From positions 1 to 64,000 of the forward strand of contig NZ_SRRT01000009.1 in the NCBI RefSeq assembly GCF_004784475.1: DNA of 64,000 nt. The letters are read 5' to 3'. Source of the stretch: Streptomyces bauhiniae (GTDB lineage Bacteria; Actinomycetota; Actinomycetes; Streptomycetales; Streptomycetaceae). Within the stretch, counting starts at the first letter, position 1. Every line of letters begins with the position of its first letter. The position numbers were made by a program, and so were the translations under genes. The notes under the pieces were generated by a model. The model saw nothing but the letters and a program-made list of their open reading frames with translations. It did no database searches and had not been told where the DNA came from. Shown here one piece after another: positions 53,040 to 61,231 of the stretch.

Positions 53040-53327
53040 TCATGCGTGCTCCTCCTCGTAGGACCACGCCCCGATGATCCAGGGATCGTCGGCGGAGCGC
53101 CGCGTGGCGACATGGCCCAGCGGGAGATCGGCCAGGGCCGCCAGGGACGGGTCATGGGCCAGGACGTGCGCCAGGTGGACGAGATGCGAAGCGCCCGTTT
53201 CGTTCGGGTCATGGGGGTCGTCACCGATGAGCCAGTCGCCCTCGTCGTCATGGATCACGACGAGGGCGGGGAAGCGGCCTTCCGAGACGGTCTTCTGCAC
53301 GATGGCGAACCCGGGCAGCGGAGGCAT
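53040..53327 (-). CDS. Small conserved protein coupled to uppP
   Basis: A 95-residue acidic protein of unknown function with a conserved block DDEGDWLIGDDPHDPNETGAS (given here as two parts, DDEGDWLIGDD and PHDPNETGAS) and ALADLPLGHVATRR. It starts 3 nt after the uppP stop on the same strand, so it is probably translated with UppP. Similar short proteins appear elsewhere in streptomycetes; I recognise no Pfam name with confidence. Confidence 0.75.
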   Translation of the reverse strand: MPPLPGFAIVQKTVSEGRFPALVVIHDDEGDWLIGDDPHDPNETGASHLVHLAHVLAHDPSLAALADLPLGHVATRRSADDPWIIGAWSYEEEHA

Positions 53328-53330
53328 GGC

Positions 53331-54209
53331 TCAGCCCGCCGACTCCGCCGCGTGCGGGCTCAGGACGCCCGCGGTGACCAGGGCGATGATGATGATGCCC
53401 AGGGCGACTCGGTAGTAGACAAAAGGCATGAAGCTCTTGTTGGAGATCCACTTCATGAACCACGCGATTACCGCATATCCGGACGCAAAAGCAATCACCG
53501 TGGCGAAGAGGGTCGGGCCCCACGCCACCTCGCTGTTCTCGCCCAGGGAGTGCTTCACCTCGAAGACGCCGGAGGCGAGGACGGCCGGGATGGCGAGGAG
53601 GAAGGAGTAGCGGGCGGCGGCTTCGCGCTTGTAGCCCATGAAGAGGCCGCCGCTGATGGTGGCGCCGGAGCGGGAGACGCCCGGGATGAGGGCGCACGCC
53701 TGGCAGAGGCCGAAGATCAGGCCGTCGCGGATGCCGAGGTCTTTCAGGGTCTTGCGCTGCTGAGGGCTGCGGTGCCGGCCGCCGGACTCGTCGCGGGCCG
53801 CCATCCGGTCGGCGATTCCTATGATCACGCCGACCACGATCAGCATGGTCGCGGTGATCCGGAGGTCGCGGAACGGCCCCTCGATCTGGTCCTTCAGCGT
53901 CACGCCGAGCACGCCGATCGGGATCGAGCCGACGATCACCAGCCAGCCCATCTGCGCGTCGTGGTCACCCCGCATCGACTTGTCGAACAGCGAGCGGAAC
54001 CAGGACGAGATGATCCGCCCGATGTCCTTGCGGAAGTAGATGAGGACCGCCGCCTCCGTACCGATCTGCGTGATCGCGGTGAAGGCCGCGCCGGGGTCCT
54101 GCCAGCCGGAGAAGGCTGCGGTCAGCCGCAGATGCGCGCTGGAGGAGACGGGCAGGAACTCGGTGAGTCCCTGGACGAGTCCGAGGACGAGGGATTCGAA
54201 CCAAGACAT
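53331..54209 (-). CDS. uppP: Undecaprenyl-diphosphatase (BacA/UppP)
   Basis: A 292-residue membrane enzyme that recycles undecaprenyl carrier lipid for cell-wall synthesis and confers bacitracin tolerance. The motif EFLPVSSSAH at 17-26 and the second PGVSRSGATI near 178-187 mark the active site; about eight helices are visible. The short coupled gene follows immediately. Confidence 0.95.
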   Translation of the reverse strand: MSWFESLVLGLVQGLTEFLPVSSSAHLRLTAAFSGWQDPGAAFTAITQIGTEAAVLIYFRKDIGRIISSWFRSLFDKSMRGDHDAQMGWLVIVGSIPIGVLGVTLKDQIEGPFRDLRITATMLIVVGVIIGIADRMAARDESGGRHRSPQQRKTLKDLGIRDGLIFGLCQACALIPGVSRSGATISGGLFMGYKREAAARYSFLLAIPAVLASGVFEVKHSLGENSEVAWGPTLFATVIAFASGYAVIAWFMKWISNKSFMPFVYYRVALGIIIIALVTAGVLSPHAAESAG

Positions 54210-54369
54210 GGAGGTGTGGCGTCCAAGCGCTGGGGAGCGTAGGGGTGATCATGCGACGCAGGGCAGCGTAGCGGGCGCCGAAGGCAAAGCCTTCACAGGG
54301 GGTTGGTCATGCGATGGTCATGAACGCCGGGAGGCCGGGGCGGGTACCAGGGCGGACCGGACGGTGGCG

Positions 54370-55140
54370 TCAACGTGCGCGCAGGTGGTGCCGCTTGCGC
54401 CAGGCCAGCACCGTACCGGCCAGCGCGGGCAGCCCGATCACGGCCAGCGCGATCAGGAAGGCGGGGGAGGTGGGCGCGGAGGCGCGGGCACCGGCGACGG
54501 CGTACGCGGCCGTGTTCGGGATCGAGCCCAGCGCGGTGGCGAGCAGGAACGGCAGCGTACGCATCCGGGAGACGGCCGCGCAGTAGTTGGCCGCCCAGAA
54601 CGGGACCCCGGGGAACAGCCGGGCCGCCAGCATCGAGCGGAACCCGTGCCGGCTGAGCTGCCCGTCGGCCGCCTTCAGCCAGCGCCCGCGCAGCAGCGGA
54701 CGGAGCGCGTCCTGCCCGAGCGCCCGCCCGAGCCCGAACGCCAGTCCGGCGCCCAGCACCGTGCCCGCCAGCGCCGAGGTCAGCCCCAGGGTGGAGCCGA
54801 ACAGCGCGCCCGCCGCCAGGTTGAGCAGGGGGCGCGGGACGAACGCCACCGTGCACAGCCCGTACGCCAGCGCGAAGACCCCGGCCGCCGCGAACCCGCC
54901 GAGCTGCGGCGGCCAGCCCTCGGTGAGAAGGCGCTGCGGGTCGAAGACCAGGACGGCGGTGGCGGCGGCCGCGAGCAGGGTGAGCAGCAGGGCGAGACGG
55001 AGATACGCGGACGGCCAAGCGCGCACGGCAGGACCGGCGGGGGTGACGGGGGTGAGGGGCACGGCTGGGGTGGGCCTCAGGACTACGGCCGGGGGAACGG
55101 CCGTGGCGGTGCCCCCAGAGCGGGTGGTGGCATCGGGCAT
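54370..55140 (-). CDS. TVP38/TMEM64 (DedA-related, SNARE-associated) membrane protein
   Basis: A 256-residue protein. A proline-rich cytoplasmic tail (1-42) precedes about five to six helices, with the family motif region FVPRPLLNLAAGALFGS and RLFPGVPFWAANY. Function unknown; relatives affect membrane lipid scrambling or division. On the minus strand TACTGT (55152-55147) is 6 nt before ATG 55140. It is divergent from EF-Tu3. Confidence 0.85.
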   Translation of the reverse strand: MPDATTRSGGTATAVPPAVVLRPTPAVPLTPVTPAGPAVRAWPSAYLRLALLLTLLAAAATAVLVFDPQRLLTEGWPPQLGGFAAAGVFALAYGLCTVAFVPRPLLNLAAGALFGSTLGLTSALAGTVLGAGLAFGLGRALGQDALRPLLRGRWLKAADGQLSRHGFRSMLAARLFPGVPFWAANYCAAVSRMRTLPFLLATALGSIPNTAAYAVAGARASAPTSPAFLIALAVIGLPALAGTVLAWRKRHHLRAR

Positions 55141-55463
55141 TCGGCGACAGTAACCGACCAGGGGGTGTGATCGGCGTATGGTCCACGGCCGTTGACGCTC
55201 CGACGGCCACGGAAAACCGTTCGACGTGGGACGACGCGTCCGCCATGATCTGCGTCATGTTCCGGTACGCCTTCCTCGCCGCCTCCGCCCTCGCGGACGC
55301 GCCGAAGGCTGCCGTCCTCGTCCTCGTGGCAGCCGTCGACGGCGCCCGAAGCTGACCCTCTCCGGAAAGTCCGGCGGACCCCGCGAGGGGAGGGTCGGCG
55401 GATTCCAGGGGTCCCGGCGCTCCCAGCGCTCTTCACGCCTCACCAGGACCACGAGGGACAGCC
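55141..55463. other. Intergenic region and leader before the Tuf3 gene
   Basis: A 323-nt gap. TTGACG (55192-55197), a 17-nt spacer and AACCGT (55215-55220) form a candidate plus-strand promoter giving a leader of about 235 nt. A tiny open frame (about 55257-55355) with MFRYAFLAASALADAPKAAV could be chance or a leader peptide; I do not call it. The minus-strand -10 of the TVP38 gene lies at 55147-55152. Confidence 0.45.
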
Positions 55464-56633
55464 ATGCCCAAGACGGCATACGTGCGCACCAAGCCGCACC
55501 TGAACATCGGCACCATGGGCCACGTCGACCACGGCAAGACCACCCTGACCGCCGCCATCACCAAGGTGCTCGCCGAGCGCGGCACCGGCACGTTCGTGCC
55601 GTTCGACCGCATCGACCGGGCCCCGGAGGAGGCGGCGCGCGGCATCACCATCAACATCGCGCACGTCGAGTACGAGACGGACACTCGGCACTACGCCCAT
55701 GTCGACATGCCCGGCCACGCGGACTACGTCAAGAACATGGTGACCGGCGCCGCCCAGCTCGACGGCGCGATTCTGGTCGTCTCCGCGCTGGACGGGATCA
55801 TGCCGCAGACCGCCGAACACGTGCTGCTCGCCCGGCAGGTGGGGGTCGACCACCTGGTGGTCGCGCTCAACAAGGCCGACGCGGGGGACGAGGAGCTGGC
55901 CGACCTGGTCGAGCTGGAGGTGCGCGAACTGCTCACCGCCCAGGGGTATCCGGGGGAGTCGGTACCCGTCGTCCGGGTCTCCGGGCTCAAGGCGCTTGCG
56001 GGCGACCCCCGTTGGACGGCCTCCGTGGAGGCGCTGCTCGACGCGGTCGACACCTACGTGCCGATGCCCGAGCGGTACCTGGACGCGCCGTTCCTGCTCC
56101 CGGTGGAGAACGTGCTCACCATCACCGGGCGCGGGACCGTCGTCACCGGCGCGGTCGAGCGGGGGACGCTGCGCGTGGGGGACCGGGTGGAGGTGCTCGG
56201 CGCCGGGGTGGAGAGCGTGGTCACCGGGCTGGAGACCTTCGGCAAGCCGATGCCGGAGGCGCAGGCCGGGGACAACGTGGCGATCCTGCTGCGCGGGGTG
56301 CCGCGCGACGCGGTCCGGCGCGGGCATGTCGTCGCGGCGCCGGGCAGTGTGGTGCCGAGCCGGCGGTTCACCGCGCGGGTGTACGTGCTCGCCGGCGCCG
56401 AGGGCGGGCGCAGCAAGCCGCTGTCCACGGGGTACCGGCCGCAGTTCTACGTCCGTACGGCGGACGTGGCCGGGGACGTCGACCTCGGCGAGGCGGGGGT
56501 CGCCCGGCCCGGCGAGACGGTGGAGATGACCGTGGAGCTGGACCGGGAGGTGCCGCTGGAGCCGGGGCTCGGGTTCGCCATCCGCGAGGGCGGCCGGACC
56601 GTGGGCGCGGGGACGGTCACCTCGGTCGGCTGA
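55464..56633 (+). CDS. tuf3: Elongation factor Tu, divergent isoform EF-Tu3
   Basis: A 389-residue translational GTPase. GHVDHGKT (19-26), the switch I RGITINIAHVEYET, NKAD and SxL motifs are present with changes from the main EF-Tu: DMPGH for DCPGH, SALDG for ATDG, and SGLKAL for SALKAL, and a shorter loop after NKAD. These features fit EF-Tu3 (S. coelicolor Tuf3, reported as positively stringently controlled and not the bulk EF-Tu). No fusA is adjacent, unlike tuf1. Ribosome site GGACAG. A strong hairpin follows. Confidence 0.92.
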   Translation: MPKTAYVRTKPHLNIGTMGHVDHGKTTLTAAITKVLAERGTGTFVPFDRIDRAPEEAARGITINIAHVEYETDTRHYAHVDMPGHADYVKNMVTGAAQLDGAILVVSALDGIMPQTAEHVLLARQVGVDHLVVALNKADAGDEELADLVELEVRELLTAQGYPGESVPVVRVSGLKALAGDPRWTASVEALLDAVDTYVPMPERYLDAPFLLPVENVLTITGRGTVVTGAVERGTLRVGDRVEVLGAGVESVVTGLETFGKPMPEAQAGDNVAILLRGVPRDAVRRGHVVAAPGSVVPSRRFTARVYVLAGAEGGRSKPLSTGYRPQFYVRTADVAGDVDLGEAGVARPGETVEMTVELDREVPLEPGLGFAIREGGRTVGAGTVTSVG

Positions 56634-56640
56634 GCGGTAC

Positions 56641-56672
56641 GGGGTGCGCGGGGGCTCGTCCCCGCGCACCCC
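56641..56672 (+). terminator. tuf3 terminator hairpin
   Basis: A 13-bp perfect GC-rich stem (56641-56653 with 56660-56672), loop 6 nt, 7 nt after the tuf3 stop codon. There is no T-tract. Confidence 0.78.
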
Positions 56673-56683
56673 GGCGGACCGGC

Positions 56684-56695
56684 GACAATGGCCGG
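56684..56695 (+). promoter_or_regulatory. Leaderless-type -10 element of the spermidine-synthase-like gene
   Basis: GACAAT (56684-56689) is followed by 6 nt and the GTG at 56696, so the gene has its own start point just after the tuf3 terminator. Confidence 0.5.
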
Positions 56696-57541
56696 GTGAG
56701 CGAACCGATACCCGTGAGCAGGGCCGTCGACCACGGCACCGCCAAGCTGATGCCCGACGTCGACCGGGACCGGGCCTGGCTGCTCACCGTCGACGGGGCT
56801 CCGCAGTCCTACGTCGATCTGGACGAGCCGGAGCACCTGGAGTTCGAGTACGCGCGGCGGCTCGGCCACGCCCTCGACGTGGCGGCGGAGCCCGGCCGGG
56901 CGCTGGACGTGCTGCACCTGGGCGGGGGAGCGCTCACCCTGCCCCGGTACGTCGCCGCGACCCGGCCCGGCTCCCGGCAGGACGTGATCGAGGCCGACCG
57001 GGGCCTCCTCGACCTGGTCACCGAACACCTTCCGCTGCCGCCCGCCTCGGGCATCACCGCCCACGCCGCCGACGCACGGGCCTGGCTGGAAGCGGCCCCC
57101 GCCGACAGCGCCGACGTCATCCTCGCGGACGTCTTCGGCGGCTCCCGAGTCCCGGCCCACCTCACCTCGCTCGACTACGCCCGAGAAGCGGAACGCGTAC
57201 TCCGCCCGTACGGCCTCTACCTGGCCAACCTCGCGGACGCAGCCCCCTTCACCTTCCTCCGCTCCCAACTGGCCAACTTCACCCCCCTGTTCGAACACCT
57301 GGCCCTGATCGCCGAACCCGCGGTCCTCCGCGGCCGCCGCTTCGGCAACGCGGTACTCCTCGCCTCCCACGTCCCTCTGAACACGGCCGCCCTGACCCGC
57401 CGCACGGCAGCGGACGCCTTCCCGGCGCGGGTGGAACAGGGCGCGGCGCTAAGCAAGTTCATCGGCACGGCCCGCCCCCTCTCCGACACCGACGCCGTCC
57501 CGTCCCCCGAGCCCCCGGACGGGGCCTTCGGCATCGGCTGA
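56696..57541 (+). CDS. Spermidine-synthase-like (fused-type methyltransferase fold) protein
   Basis: A 281-residue Rossmann-fold protein. DVLHLGGGALTLPRYVAATR is the nucleotide (decarboxy-SAM/SAM) loop and QDVIEADRGLLDLV the acidic residue that follows; DVILADVFGGSRVP resembles the catalytic region of spermidine synthases. Which reaction it performs is unknown, as aminopropyl transferase and methyltransferase activity both fit. Its last 93 nt overlap the end of the MFS gene on the other strand. Confidence 0.8.
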   Translation: MSEPIPVSRAVDHGTAKLMPDVDRDRAWLLTVDGAPQSYVDLDEPEHLEFEYARRLGHALDVAAEPGRALDVLHLGGGALTLPRYVAATRPGSRQDVIEADRGLLDLVTEHLPLPPASGITAHAADARAWLEAAPADSADVILADVFGGSRVPAHLTSLDYAREAERVLRPYGLYLANLADAAPFTFLRSQLANFTPLFEHLALIAEPAVLRGRRFGNAVLLASHVPLNTAALTRRTAADAFPARVEQGAALSKFIGTARPLSDTDAVPSPEPPDGAFGIG

Positions 57542-58774
57542 GACCGCACTCGCCGTATCCCTGCGCCGCAGTCCCCGGACGTCCGGGATCAGGAGGACCA
57601 GGGCCGTGGCCGTGAGGATGAGGGCTGAGGTGCCCCACAGGGACGGGGTGCGGCCGAAGGCTGACTGGGCTGGGCCGGCCAGGGCTGTGGCGAGGGGGAT
57701 GAGGGCTACTGAGCCGAACCAGTCGTAGGCGGAGACTCGGGAGAGTTTGTGTTCGGGGATTTCCTGGTGGAGGGCGGTCATCCAGGAGACGCCGAAGATC
57801 TCCACCGTCGCGCCGGAGAGGAACATGACGGCGTAGAGGGCGCCCACGGGTACCGGGACGGCGAGGGCGGCCGGGGGGAGGGCCAGGGGGAAGACGGAGA
57901 GGGTGCCGGCGAGGAGGAGCCGGCGGGGGCGGTAACGGGTCATCAGCAGGGCGCCCGCCGCCGTGCCCGCGCCGAAGGCGCCCAGGGCCAGGCCCCAGGG
58001 ACCGGCGCCGCCCAGGCTGTCACGGGCGACCAGCGGCCCGTACACCGCGTTGGCCGCGCCGACCACCGCGTTGACCAGGGAGAACTGGACGACGATGCCC
58101 CACAGCCAGGGCCGCCCGATGAACTCCGCCCAGCCGTCGCGGAGATCGGCCAGCAGCCCGGTGCCCGGTTCGCGGGGCGGGATATGACTGACGTCGAGGA
58201 ACGCGCGGCACGCGCCGGCGAGCGCGAAGCAGGCCGCGTCCAGCGCGAGCACCCAGCCGGGCCCGATCGCGGCGACCAGGGCACCACCGAGCGCCGCCCC
58301 GCCGAGTGCCGCCCCCTGCGTGGCCATGCGGAACAGGGCGAAGGCCCGGCCCGCGTGCTCCCCCTCGACGGAGGACAGCAGCATGCCCTCGGCCGCCGGA
58401 CTGAAGAACGCCTGGCCGGTGCCGCCGAGCGCGGTCAGCAGCATCATCTGCCACAGCCGGGGTTCACCCGTCAGGACGAGTACGGCGAAGGCGCCCTGGG
58501 AGACGCAGTTGAGGGCGTTGGCCGCGACCATCACCCGGTGCCGGGGCAGCCGGTCCGCGACCGCGCCGCCGATGAGCAGGAACACCACCAGCGGCAGGGT
58601 GCGGGCCGCCGCCACCAGACCCACGTCCCCGGCGTCACCACCCGCGTCCAGCACGGCGAACGCGGCCGCTATCAGCGACCCGTTGGCGCCGAGGCTGGTG
58701 ACGACGGCCGCGCCGGTCAGCAGCGAGTAGTTGCGGCCCGCCCACGAGGGGCGCGAGGAGGAGTCCGGGATCAC
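57449..58774 (-). CDS. MFS-family exporter
   Basis: A 441-residue transporter with about 12 helices. The loop motif GGAVADRLPRHRVMV between helices 2 and 3 and a mid-protein repeat mark the MFS_1 (enterobactin/drug exporter type) family. The substrate is unknown. GTG 58774 is chosen because CATAGT on the minus strand (58786-58781) is 6 nt upstream. The final ~30 residues (GRDGVGVGEGAG) are low complexity and encoded in the overlap with the spermidine-synthase-like gene. Confidence 0.85.
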   Translation of the reverse strand: MIPDSSSRPSWAGRNYSLLTGAAVVTSLGANGSLIAAAFAVLDAGGDAGDVGLVAAARTLPLVVFLLIGGAVADRLPRHRVMVAANALNCVSQGAFAVLVLTGEPRLWQMMLLTALGGTGQAFFSPAAEGMLLSSVEGEHAGRAFALFRMATQGAALGGAALGGALVAAIGPGWVLALDAACFALAGACRAFLDVSHIPPREPGTGLLADLRDGWAEFIGRPWLWGIVVQFSLVNAVVGAANAVYGPLVARDSLGGAGPWGLALGAFGAGTAAGALLMTRYRPRRLLLAGTLSVFPLALPPAALAVPVPVGALYAVMFLSGATVEIFGVSWMTALHQEIPEHKLSRVSAYDWFGSVALIPLATALAGPAQSAFGRTPSLWGTSALILTATALVLLIPDVRGLRRRDTASAVSADAEGPVRGLGGRDGVGVGEGAGRADELA

Positions 58775-58829
58775 CGGCCGACTATGGCCGGACGACCCCG
58801 CGACTGCCAACCCGATTACGCGCCGTCCG

Positions 58830-59822
58830 TCAGCTCTCCGTGGGGTCCCCGTGCAGCCGCACCGAGGACAGGATCTTCATGATGGTCGCCGTGTCGACCT
58901 CCTCCTTCACGCCCTTGGCGCCGTAGAGGTCGAACGACACGATGTCCTGCGCGGAGTTGCGGAAGGCGAAGGAGATCGCCTTGCCGTCGCTCGCGCACTT
59001 GCCCTTCTGCGGGCTGCCCGACGAACTCGCCCACGTATAGGCGCCCTTGACCCCCGAGGACGTGGTGTAGGGCTTGGCCTTCTTGTCGTACGTGAGGCTC
59101 TTCTTGTCCGGCTGGGTGTAGCCGCCGTACACGTACCACGGCACCCGCATCACGGCCGCCTGCTCCGGGCTCTTCGCGCCGCTCTCCCCGCGCGTACCGG
59201 CCACCGCCAGCGAGGTGTCCTCCGTACGGCCGTCCTTGTCGCTGTCGTCCGTGCACCACTTGGACTTGTAGACGGCGGGCCCGGACACCGAGGTGATCAG
59301 CTTGTCGTCGTCCGCGTGGTCCTCCATGAAGTAGGAGGTGTCCGCCGACTCGAGCTGCCACTCCGGCGGCACGTCGAACGCGGTGCCGAACTTCGGGTTG
59401 ACGACGACCTTCCAGCCCGCGACGACCGGCTTCTCCCCCTCCCCGCCCCGCGGGTTGTCGTCCGGCGCGGACGAACTCACCGTCGGCTCGGGCGTGGGCG
59501 ACTGGCTGGTCTTCTTGCCGCCCTTGGCCTCGTCGTGCCCGTCGTCCTTGGAGCCGAGGACCAGATACCCCGTCACCCCGGCGGTGACGACGACCGCGAG
59601 GGCCGACACGATGGCGACGACCTTGACCCGGTTGCTCCCGCCCGGCTTGTGCGGCGGCTGCGTCGGCGGACCCCACTGGGGCTGCTGCCCGTACGGGTTC
59701 GGCTGCGGGTACTGCTGGTAGCCGGGCTGCTGATACGGATTCGGCTGCTGGTAACCCGGCTGCTGATACGGGTTGTCCTGCGGGTTCTGCGCGCCCCCTG
59801 GCGGCTGCTCTCCTGGCCACAT
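58830..59822 (-). CDS. Pro/Gln-rich membrane-anchored protein of unknown function
   Basis: A 330-residue protein. Residues 1-65 are low complexity with repeats such as NPYQQPGYQQPNPYQQPGYQ. One transmembrane helix (about 67-90) is followed by a Ser/Thr/Pro-rich linker and an extracellular domain (about 130-330) with conserved tryptophan, tyrosine and a cysteine pair. The layout (disordered tail, one helix, outer domain) is typical of actinobacterial envelope sensors. On the minus strand TAGGGT (59835-59830) is 7 nt before ATG 59822. Confidence 0.82.
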   Translation of the reverse strand: MWPGEQPPGGAQNPQDNPYQQPGYQQPNPYQQPGYQQYPQPNPYGQQPQWGPPTQPPHKPGGSNRVKVVAIVSALAVVVTAGVTGYLVLGSKDDGHDEAKGGKKTSQSPTPEPTVSSSAPDDNPRGGEGEKPVVAGWKVVVNPKFGTAFDVPPEWQLESADTSYFMEDHADDDKLITSVSGPAVYKSKWCTDDSDKDGRTEDTSLAVAGTRGESGAKSPEQAAVMRVPWYVYGGYTQPDKKSLTYDKKAKPYTTSSGVKGAYTWASSSGSPQKGKCASDGKAISFAFRNSAQDIVSFDLYGAKGVKEEVDTATIMKILSSVRLHGDPTES

Positions 59823-59835
59823 GGCCAGAACCCTA
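59823..59835 (-). promoter_or_regulatory. Leaderless-type -10 element of the Pro/Gln-rich protein gene
   Basis: TAGGGT on the minus strand (59835-59830), 7 nt before ATG 59822. Confidence 0.55.
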
Positions 59836-59927
59836 ATGCGCCACGGGACACGTTTCGGTCACCGTCCCTCGTCAGGGGCGTACCGAAACGGGTGGGAGCA
59901 GGGCTGGCCAGGTTCGCTACCCGTCGG

Positions 59928-59940
59928 TAACATCACGTTC
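59928..59940 (+). promoter_or_regulatory. Leaderless-type -10 element of the hotdog gene
   Basis: TAACAT (59928-59933) is followed by 7 nt and ATG 59941. Confidence 0.55.
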
Positions 59941-60393
59941 ATGACAGTTGAGAGCGCCTCCATGGGCGACATGCTGGCCGCCGCGGTGCCGATGGTGCGG
60001 ACCCTGAACCTGGAGTTCATCGAGGTCACCCCCGAGCGCGCGGTGCTCCGGCTGCCGGACCAGTCCGCGTACCACAACCACCTGGGCGGCCCGCACGCCG
60101 GCGCGATGTTCACGCTGGCCGAGTCCGCCAGCGGGGCCATCGTGCTGACCGCCTTCGGCGAGCAGCTCTCGCGGGCCGTGCCGCTCGCGGTGCGCGCCGA
60201 GATCGACTACAAGAAGCTCGCCCTCGGCCCGGTGACCGCCACCGCCACCCTGGGCCGCCCGGCCGCCGAGGTCGTCGCGGAACTGGACGCGGGCAGCCGC
60301 CCCGAGTTCCCGGTCGCCATCACCATCCAGCGCGAGGACGGCGCCGTCTCCGGCGAGATGACCGTGGTCTGGACCCTGCGCCCCAACGGCTGA
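59941..60393 (+). CDS. Hotdog-fold thioesterase-like (DUF4442) protein
   Basis: A 150-residue hotdog-fold protein. YHNHLGGPHAGAMFTLAESASGA matches the helix and strand that build the thioesterase active site in DUF4442/PaaI relatives (quoted here in two parts: YHNHLGGPHAGAMF and TLAESASGA). Substrate probably an acyl-CoA. ATG 59941 lacks a ribosome site. It converges with the MBL gene 6 nt away. Confidence 0.83.
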   Translation: MTVESASMGDMLAAAVPMVRTLNLEFIEVTPERAVLRLPDQSAYHNHLGGPHAGAMFTLAESASGAIVLTAFGEQLSRAVPLAVRAEIDYKKLALGPVTATATLGRPAAEVVAELDAGSRPEFPVAITIQREDGAVSGEMTVVWTLRPNG

Positions 60394-60399
60394 CCGCCC

Positions 60400-61071
60400 T
60401 CAGCGTGTAGCGGCGGCCGCTGCCCGCAGGGCCGCCGCCGCACCGTGGACGACCGGGTCACCGTGCCCGAAGACAGCCGTGTCCGCGTCCAGCGCGGCCA
60501 GCCGGTGCAGCGACTCGACGGCTCGCGCACGGTCGGTGTTGAAGACGCCCAGCATCGTCCGGCCGGCATTGGCGACCGCGTCCCCGGTGAACAGCACCCC
60601 CGGCTCCGGCAGGTGGACGGCGATCGACCCGTCCGTGTGGCCGGGTACCGCGACCACCACCGCCCCGCCGCCGAACTCCAGCACGTCCCCGTCCTCCACC
60701 TCCCGGTCCACCCGGCACGGCGGAGCCGGGGGCAGGGCGGGGACACCCGCCCGGATCGGGATCTCGAACTCCTCCAGCACCGGCGGCGCCCCCACCGCCT
60801 CGCCCCGGATCACCGGCGCCTCCAGCCGGTGCGCCACCACCTCCGCCCCGTACCGCGCGGCCAGCAGAGCCGCCGAACCGGTGTGATCCTCGTGCCAGTG
60901 CGTCAGCACGATCCGCCGCAGGTCGCCGTCGAGCACCTCCTCGATCTCCGCAGCCGCGCCCGCCGTCCCGGCGTCGATCAGGGTCAGCTCGTCACCGTCC
61001 CGCCACAGATAGGCCGCCCCCACCGGGAAGCGGAGCATGTGCAGCGTCGGCAGTACCTCGATCAGGTCCAT
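60400..61071 (-). CDS. Metallo-beta-lactamase-fold hydrolase
   Basis: A 223-residue MBL protein with the di-metal signature HWHEDHTG (near residues 58-65), a later PGHTDGS and a GDAV motif, and C-terminal GHGDPVVHG. Glyoxalase II-like or lactonase activity is possible; substrate unknown. TGGAG lies before ATG 61071, which is preferred to an earlier in-frame ATG. The other end lies 6 nt from the hotdog stop. Confidence 0.88.
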   Translation of the reverse strand: MDLIEVLPTLHMLRFPVGAAYLWRDGDELTLIDAGTAGAAAEIEEVLDGDLRRIVLTHWHEDHTGSAALLAARYGAEVVAHRLEAPVIRGEAVGAPPVLEEFEIPIRAGVPALPPAPPCRVDREVEDGDVLEFGGGAVVVAVPGHTDGSIAVHLPEPGVLFTGDAVANAGRTMLGVFNTDRARAVESLHRLAALDADTAVFGHGDPVVHGAAAALRAAAAATR

Positions 61072-61231
61072 GGCTCCAGCCTGCGCGCCCGGCCGCGCGG
61101 CCACGCGCGCGTTCGCCGTGGGCTCAGCGGCGGTGCCCGCGGGCGGTGCGCGGCGACCGGGTAGCCTTCCCAGGGGGTGCGCGTCTGCGGCGCGCCCGGC
61201 AGGGTGCGATCGGCGACTGGGAGGAACCGCG

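Noticed and set aside
55167..55355. 62-codon open frame in the tuf3 leader
   Set aside because: No ribosome site, no homology and it would overlap the candidate promoter. A leader peptide remains possible but is unsupported.
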